Positions 7,701 through 10,608 of a stretch of 10,608 nt of DNA are shown in pieces (the first letter of the stretch is position 1; each line of letters starts with the position of its first letter). Made by a program: the position numbers and the translations under genes. The stretch is taken from contig CAMICF010000092.1 of the NCBI GenBank assembly GCA_946222495.1, positions 1 to 10,608 of the forward strand, written 5' to 3'. Under the pieces are notes generated by a model. That model saw only the letters and a program-made list of their open reading frames with translations, did no database searches and was not told where the DNA came from. This stretch comes from an uncultured Janibacter sp. GTDB taxonomy: Bacteria > Actinomycetota > Actinomycetes > Actinomycetales > Dermatophilaceae.

Positions 7701-8279
7701 CGCAAGGGTGTGCTGCGGGGTCTGCACGCCGGCCTCGAGGCGGACGGTGTAGTCGACGTTCTCGCGGATGGCCCGGTTGAGGCCGACGATGAAGTCGACG
7801 ACGGGCGTGCCCGAGCCGACCGCGGCGTCGCGGGGCGCGGTGAGGACCGTCGGGAGCGTCCGCTCGAGCCAGGCGACCACCTCGGGCGCCGGTCCGCTCC
7901 CTTCGCCCTCGTCGTCGACGGGCTGCAGGTAGGGCGCGAGGTCCGCGGCCAGCTGGTCGGGATAGGCGAAGGGGAAGGTCGCGGCCCAGTCCTCGACGAA
8001 GAAGTCGAAGGGGTTGATGACCGTCATGTCCGCGAGGAGGTCGACGGTGATCTGGAGCCGGTCGACCTTGTCCGGGAAGACCACCCGGGCGAGCCAGTTG
8101 CCGAAGGGGTCCTGCTGCCAGTTGATGAAGTGGTTCTCGGGCTCCACCCGGAGCGAGTAGCTGGGGATCGGGGTGCGGGAGTGTGGCGCCGGACGCAGGC
8201 GGATCGTGTGCGGGTACACCTGCACCGGCTCGGCGAAGGTGTAGCTCGTTCGGTGCTCGAGGGCCACGCGGATGGTCAC
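4743..8279 (-). CDS. Transglutaminase fused to DUF2126 putative amidoligase
   Basis: An 1178-aa protein with three parts. Residues 1-120 match the bacterial transglutaminase N-terminal region (RTSYTFAEPVQVYPHTIRLR, NHFINWQQDPFGNWLARV). Residues 160-275 are a transglutaminase-like papain-fold core with GIGSCRDSAWLL, DLHAWAEVYL and GWVGLDATSG, giving a probable triad Cys199-His250-Asp266. From about 345 to the end it is DUF2126: RLTMGGEPTFV (347-357), HGQGKWYPGEPLPRWQIGL (396-414), GVIEVNVAP (683-691), HTGTGGGNHLTLGGATPADS (725-744) and FIGPTSQAPRVDE (774-786). DUF2126 has been proposed to be a glutamine-synthetase-fold COOH-NH2 ligase; the core could be a peptidase or crosslinking enzyme. Length and fusion are normal for the family. 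There is no signal peptide, so it is cytoplasmic. The usual ATP-grasp and alpha-E partners are absent here. The GTG start follows a TAGAGT box by six bases. Confidence 0.93.
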   Translation of the reverse strand: MTIRVALEHRTSYTFAEPVQVYPHTIRLRPAPHSRTPIPSYSLRVEPENHFINWQQDPFGNWLARVVFPDKVDRLQITVDLLADMTVINPFDFFVEDWAATFPFAYPDQLAADLAPYLQPVDDEGEGSGPAPEVVAWLERTLPTVLTAPRDAAVGSGTPVVDFIVGLNRAIRENVDYTVRLEAGVQTPQHTLARGIGSCRDSAWLLVSALRQLGLAARFVSGYLVQLTADLSAVGDDSLNGPAEDFTDLHAWAEVYLPGAGWVGLDATSGLLCGEGHIPLSCTPHPASAAPISGATGPVEVSFDFANTVTRFAEDPRVTQPVSEEAWSRINEVGAAVDDLLAKGDVRLTMGGEPTFVAAGGTKDPQWHTAADGEEKRELAMALARRLSGPGALRHHGQGKWYPGEPLPRWQIGLVERPDGVPLWHDPDLLDDPWGPAREDSRSPEAASAARELTLGIARRLGIPAEQLVAAVEDPLQRLAAEARRPDGDGPTSGDLAPDAEDASDEAHRAATLARIDAEVDPDTPAAWVLPVFPAPDGEGWATTTWRTRRGFLALVPGDSPAGLRLPLSSIAWSEGPVTPERSPFAPRGALPALDPDTLPPVAGTPARVLPIDEAPRTALAVEHRDGHLFVFLPPLEDLDDALELVTAVEGAAAQAGHPVVLEGYPLPGDDRVRTMSVTPDPGVIEVNVAPTSSWAELVEQTEDLYEHARQIHLATEKFDVDGSHTGTGGGNHLTLGGATPADSPMLRRPDLLRSLITYWQHHPALSYLFSGRFIGPTSQAPRVDEGRAETLYELEIAFAQLEHVIAMDFDAADVTEPLDEGYRAKQHTRPWLADRLLRHLLTDITGNTHRSEFCIDKLFSPGTERGRLGLLEMRGFEMPPHPRMALLQSLLVRALVARFWEEPYTGPLVHWGTRLHDRYLLPAFVAADLRDVLADLNRYLERVGAGRIDPTWFDAFLEFRFPRLGETTVDGVELELRSAIEPWHVLGEEVSQFGTARYVDSSVEKVQVRAVGLVEGRHVLTCNGVPVPMVPVAEQGWGGPVGAKGSTGAFVGGVRYRAWAPPSALHPTIGVHGPLTFDLIDRWTGRSLGGFTYHVTHPGGVAYDTFPVNAAAAESRRAARFVTDGHTPGPVDVASLPDPRSGIGPAVTDYPVTLDLRRFPGTDRAPGTADDGAARSG

Positions 8280-8285
8280 GTGGCC

Positions 8286-8291
8286 ACTCTA
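8286..8291 (-). promoter_or_regulatory. -10 box of leaderless promoter for the transglutaminase gene
   Basis: On the minus strand TAGAGT is followed by six bases (GGCCAC) and then the GTG at 8279. There is no Shine-Dalgarno sequence. It lies in the 50-bp gap after the lipoprotein gene, so the transglutaminase gene probably has its own promoter even though both genes are on the same strand. No clear -35 is present. Confidence 0.55.
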
Positions 8292-8329
8292 GGTGCGGGA
8301 CGCGGAGGCGTCGGTGGACCGGACCGCGG

Positions 8330-9037
8330 TCACTTCTCGAGATCGTCGAGGATCTGCTGCGCCATCTCCTCGATGTCCTGCGTGTCGTCGTTCTCCCGGT
8401 AGCCCGTCGACCGGACGCTGACGAGGGTGTGGCCGACCCGTACGTCGATCTGGTCGACGTACTGCCGGTGGACGTCGCCGTCGATCTCGGGGAAGGAGGT
8501 GAGCCGCACCGCGAAGGTCTGGTCACCGAGGTTCTTCACCGGGATGCCCTCCGCGAGGATCCGCTCGTCGAAGTTGCCGCTGGCGTCGGTGCCGGTGAAG
8601 GAGAAGGCCGAGCACTGGCCGAGGGCCTCGCCCGCCTGGCTGAGCACGTCCGGGCCGATCGGGTCCGGGTGGGAGGCGATGGAGATGGTGTAGCTCTGCT
8701 GCTCCTCGAGGGGGCCGCTCGGGGTGGAGTAGGTGATCCCCGCGAAGCCGGAGCGGGCGTCGCGCAGCCGCTCGGCCTCGGGACCGAGGCGGAGGAGGTC
8801 GAGGCACTCCTCGGGGTCGGTCTTCCGGTCCTCGGCGCCGATCTCGTAGGCCGAGCCGTCGAGGCCCTCCGGGGCGTCGGGCAGGGCCGCCTCGGCCTCG
8901 TCGTCGGTGAGCTCGCGGCCGACGCCGTCCGTGGTGCCGTCCCCCTCCGTGCTGGACGTCGCGGGCTCGTCATCCGTGCACCCGGCGAGGGCGATGGCCA
9001 CGGCCACGCCGACGGCGCAGGGACGGAATGGCCTCAC
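8330..9037 (-). CDS. Secreted lipoprotein, function unknown (paralogue of the 10289-10608 gene)
   Basis: A 235-aa protein starting MRPFRPCAVGVAVAIALAGC: basic N-terminus, hydrophobic core and lipobox LAGC with Cys20, so a lipoprotein anchored outside the membrane. A Thr/Ser/Glu/Asp/Gly-rich linker (21-50) leads to a globular domain (about 50-235) with two cysteines, Cys78 (DPEECLDLL) and Cys142 (GQCSAF), that could form a disulfide. The layout of paired cysteines with a C-terminal V-x-V strand and final helix recalls PknH-type extracellular sensor domains, but this is a weak resemblance. The C-terminal half aligns with the partial gene at the window end (see findings). The GTG start is preceded by GAGGAGG with a four-base spacer. 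The gene is divergent from the MFS transporter, 97 bp away, and upstream of the transglutaminase gene on the same strand, which has a separate promoter signature. Confidence 0.83.
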   Translation of the reverse strand: MRPFRPCAVGVAVAIALAGCTDDEPATSSTEGDGTTDGVGRELTDDEAEAALPDAPEGLDGSAYEIGAEDRKTDPEECLDLLRLGPEAERLRDARSGFAGITYSTPSGPLEEQQSYTISIASHPDPIGPDVLSQAGEALGQCSAFSFTGTDASGNFDERILAEGIPVKNLGDQTFAVRLTSFPEIDGDVHRQYVDQIDVRVGHTLVSVRSTGYRENDDTQDIEEMAQQILDDLEK

Positions 9038-9041
9038 GGTG

Positions 9042-9048
9042 CCTCCTC
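9042..9048 (-). promoter_or_regulatory. Shine-Dalgarno site of the lipoprotein gene
   Basis: GAGGAGG on the minus strand lies four bases before the GTG at 9037 and supports this start, which also gives a complete signal peptide and lipobox. A possible -10 (TATCGT, minus strand, 9077-9082) lies upstream in the only AT-rich pocket of the intergenic region; no matching -35 was found. Confidence 0.6.
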
Positions 9049-9122
9049 GATGTCGTCAGCGCGTCTCCTCGGGCCCACGATATGTCGACGAGGACGATTC
9101 CGTGGTCGTAGCCCGCCTCGGC

Positions 9123-9128
9123 GACAAT
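9123..9128 (+). promoter_or_regulatory. -10 box of leaderless promoter for the MFS transporter
   Basis: GACAAT (matching NANNNT) is followed by six bases (GCGGAC) and then the ATG at 9135, with no Shine-Dalgarno sequence. This matches the arrangement at three other genes in the window, although here the first -10 base is G rather than T. Confidence 0.45.
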
Positions 9129-9134
9129 GCGGAC

Positions 9135-10358
9135 ATGGTCACCTCCGCCTCCACGCCCGTGTGGCGCACCCCGGGGATGCCGGCCGTCCTGGCCATGACG
9201 TTCTTCGGGTTCGCCGGGTTCTCGGCCCTCATGCCGGTCGCGCCCCTGTGGGCGGCGCACGGCGGCGCGGACTCCGTGGGCGTCGGTGCGGTCAACGGCG
9301 CGCTCATGCTCTTCACCGTCCTCACCCAGCCCTTCGTGCCGACGGTGGTGCGGCGCTGGGGCTGGGGGCCGGTCATGGCGGCGGGCAACCTCCTCCTCGG
9401 TCTGCCGGCCCTCGGCTACCTCGTCTCCGACGACCTCACGGGGATCCTCGCCCTCTCGGCGGCCCGCGGCCTCGGCTTCGGCATCCTCACGGTCACCGGG
9501 AGCGCCGCCGTCGCCAACCTCGCCGACCCGCGGCAGCAGGGCGCGGCCGTGGGGGTCTACGGGCTGGCGATCGCCGTCCCCGAGGTGATCCTCATGCCGG
9601 CCGGGCCGTGGCTCGTCGAGACCGTCGGGTTCGGGCCGGTCTTCGCGGCCGGCGCCCTTCCCCTCCTCGGGATCGTGCCCGCGTGGCTCGCCGGACGGTC
9701 GATCATCGCCGTGCCGGACGACTCCCCGGTGACGCACTCGCGGCGGCAGGTCTACCGCACGCTCGTCAGCCCGATGCTCCTCCTGTTGGCGGTCACCCTC
9801 GCCGGTGGCGCGCTCATCACCTTCTCCAGCGATGTCGCCGGCGCGGCGTGGCTGGCGACCACGACCCTGCTCGTGCTCATCGGCGCCTCGGCGGTGACCC
9901 GGTGGCGCATGGGTGCCTGGGCGGACCGGCGCGGGGCGGGCCCCTTCCTGTGGCCGCTCGTGCTGCTCACCGTTGCCGGCCTGGTGCTCGTCGCCGTCTC
10001 CCTCTGGCAGGAGGGGGCCACCGCCGCAGCCGTGCTGATCCTCGGCGGGCTGCTCGTCGGGCTCGCCTACGGCGGGCTGCAGAACCTCACGCTCGTCCTC
10101 GCCCTCGCCGGGGTGAGCCGGCGGGACTACGGCACCGCCAGCGCGGTGTGGAATGTCGGCTTCGACGCCGGCACCGGCCTGGGGTCCGTCCTCGTCGGGG
10201 CGATCGCCGCGGGGGCCTCCTTCGCCGAGGCGATGCTCGTGGCCGCGGCCTTCTCCCTGGCGACCCTGCCCCTGGCCCTCGCCCGACGTCAGCCCGCGAG
10301 GTCCTCGAGCACGCCGTCGGCGATGTCGGAGAGGATCTCGTCGGAGGACTCCGCGTAG
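9135..10358 (+). CDS. MFS transporter, 12-TM, likely exporter
   Basis: A 407-aa polytopic protein with about twelve hydrophobic segments, the normal MFS size. Examples are AVLAMTFFGFAGFSALMPVA near the start, GILALSAARGLGFGILTVTG and AAAVLILGGLLVGLAYGG. A motif-A-like loop, MGAWADRRGAGP, occurs after the central cytoplasmic loop (between TM8 and TM9), while the TM2-TM3 copy is degenerate (VPTVVRRWGWGP). The general look is that of drug or metabolite efflux proteins, but no substrate can be assigned. The ATG at 9135 is chosen because it follows a -10-like box by six bases and begins just before TM1. The last ~23 residues (PARSSSTPSAMSERISSEDS) are polar and encoded opposite the end of the convergent lipoprotein-like gene, overlapping it by 70 bp. 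It is divergent from the lipoprotein gene. Confidence 0.88.
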   Translation: MVTSASTPVWRTPGMPAVLAMTFFGFAGFSALMPVAPLWAAHGGADSVGVGAVNGALMLFTVLTQPFVPTVVRRWGWGPVMAAGNLLLGLPALGYLVSDDLTGILALSAARGLGFGILTVTGSAAVANLADPRQQGAAVGVYGLAIAVPEVILMPAGPWLVETVGFGPVFAAGALPLLGIVPAWLAGRSIIAVPDDSPVTHSRRQVYRTLVSPMLLLLAVTLAGGALITFSSDVAGAAWLATTTLLVLIGASAVTRWRMGAWADRRGAGPFLWPLVLLTVAGLVLVAVSLWQEGATAAAVLILGGLLVGLAYGGLQNLTLVLALAGVSRRDYGTASAVWNVGFDAGTGLGSVLVGAIAAGASFAEAMLVAAAFSLATLPLALARRQPARSSSTPSAMSERISSEDSA

Positions 10359-10608
10359 CCGCCCAGCACCGAGATGGTGATGATGCTGTGGCCGCTGCGG
10401 ATCCACATCTGGTCGATGGTCAGGTCGAGGTCGACGAGGCCGACCCGGAGGGCATGGGTCTGCTGGCCGACGACGGGGGCACTCGTGCTGCCGGCCCGCT
10501 TGTCGATCCACGCCGCATCCGCGGTGCCGCGCTCGCGGAAGCGTGAGCAGTCGCCGAGCATCGCGCCCGCATCGTCGAAGAAGGACCTCGGGACCGGCTC
10601 GTCGTAGG
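10289..10608 (-). CDS. Lipoprotein-like paralogue, N-terminus beyond window
   Basis: The minus frame is open from the window edge to TGA at 10289-10291, giving 105 residues that start YDEPVPRSFFDDAGAMLGDC. It is probably the C-terminal part of a larger protein, because the frame continues outward and the visible part aligns with the second half of the lipoprotein at 8330-9037. Matches include AGEALGQCSAF with AGAMLGDCSRF, VDQIDVRVGHTLVSVRS with IDQMWIRSGHSIITISV, and the final helix MAQQILDDLEK with IADGVLEDLAG. The ATG at 10561 is internal to this homology and is not a likely start. By analogy it should be an exported lipoprotein, but its signal peptide is outside the window. Its 3' end overlaps the MFS transporter tail to tail. 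Confidence 0.8.
   Translation of the reverse strand, partial: YDEPVPRSFFDDAGAMLGDCSRFRERGTADAAWIDKRAGSTSAPVVGQQTHALRVGLVDLDLTIDQMWIRSGHSIITISVLGGYAESSDEILSDIADGVLEDLAG

Noticed and set aside
8322..8331. GACCGCGGTC 10-bp palindrome at the lipoprotein stop as a terminator
   Set aside because: Too short, no loop and no T tract; in DNA this GC-rich such palindromes are expected by chance.
4686..8402. Long plus-strand frames (536 and 548 aa) opposite the transglutaminase gene
   Set aside because: Shadow frames of the 1178-aa gene, with low-complexity Arg/Gly/Glu/Val content and no domain match.
6268..8526. 752-aa minus frame overlapping the transglutaminase and lipoprotein genes
   Set aside because: Out-of-frame Arg/Pro/Gly-rich translation crossing two well-supported genes on the same strand.
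8907..9134. N-terminal extension of the MFS frame to 8907
   Set aside because: It would overlap the divergent lipoprotein's signal peptide region and adds no membrane or conserved sequence; ATG 9135 has a promoter-like box and fits TM1.

Overview
The window is very GC-rich, with most codons ending in G or C. It has tightly packed genes on both strands, leaderless-type promoters and many long antisense shadow frames. This is the pattern of a high-GC actinobacterium. The mix of a giant LuxR/ATPase regulator, a transglutaminase–DUF2126 fusion and small lipoproteins would fit a Micrococcales-type genome, but genus-level assignment is only a guess. No tRNA, rRNA, CRISPR array, insertion sequence or prophage gene was seen. 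No gene-free gap exceeds about 130 bp.

Layout. (1) 1-1236: a VOC/glyoxalase-fold protein (minus, cut by the window edge) is divergent from an AraC-family regulator (plus). Both have a TANNNT element exactly 6 nt before the start codon. (2) 1250-4616, all minus strand: a 66-aa two-helix membrane protein, then a 60-aa basic microprotein, then a 960-aa ATPase-LuxR (LAL/MalT-like) regulator. The microprotein has a strong Shine-Dalgarno sequence, and its stop overlaps the regulator's GTG start by four bases. The regulator converges with the AraC gene on one hairpin that contains both stop codons. A direct-repeat array (GGTGCCT x3) and a 12-bp palindrome lie upstream of the microprotein-regulator pair. 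(3) 4617-4742: a 126-bp spacer with a 32-bp near-perfect dyad. (4) 4743-8279: an 1178-aa transglutaminase fused to a DUF2126 putative amidoligase, again with a leaderless-type promoter. (5) 8330-10608: a lipoprotein gene, a divergent 12-TM MFS transporter, and a partial gene whose product resembles the C-terminal half of that lipoprotein. The last gene overlaps the MFS 3' end tail to tail by 70 bp.

How the genes work together. The AraC regulator probably controls the adjacent VOC gene and itself, because their promoters face each other within 75 bp. The LAL regulator is probably made in a fixed ratio to the 60-aa protein through translational coupling. The transglutaminase-DUF2126 protein belongs to a family usually found with circularly permuted ATP-grasp and alpha-E proteins in a predicted peptide-ligation system. 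None of those partners is in this window. The two lipoprotein-like paralogues bracketing the exporter suggest a small duplicated envelope locus. No wholly new defence or mobile system is evident. The most interesting items are the 32-bp dyad, the direct-repeat array, the coupled microprotein, the stop-codon hairpin and the orphan transglutaminase-amidoligase fusion.
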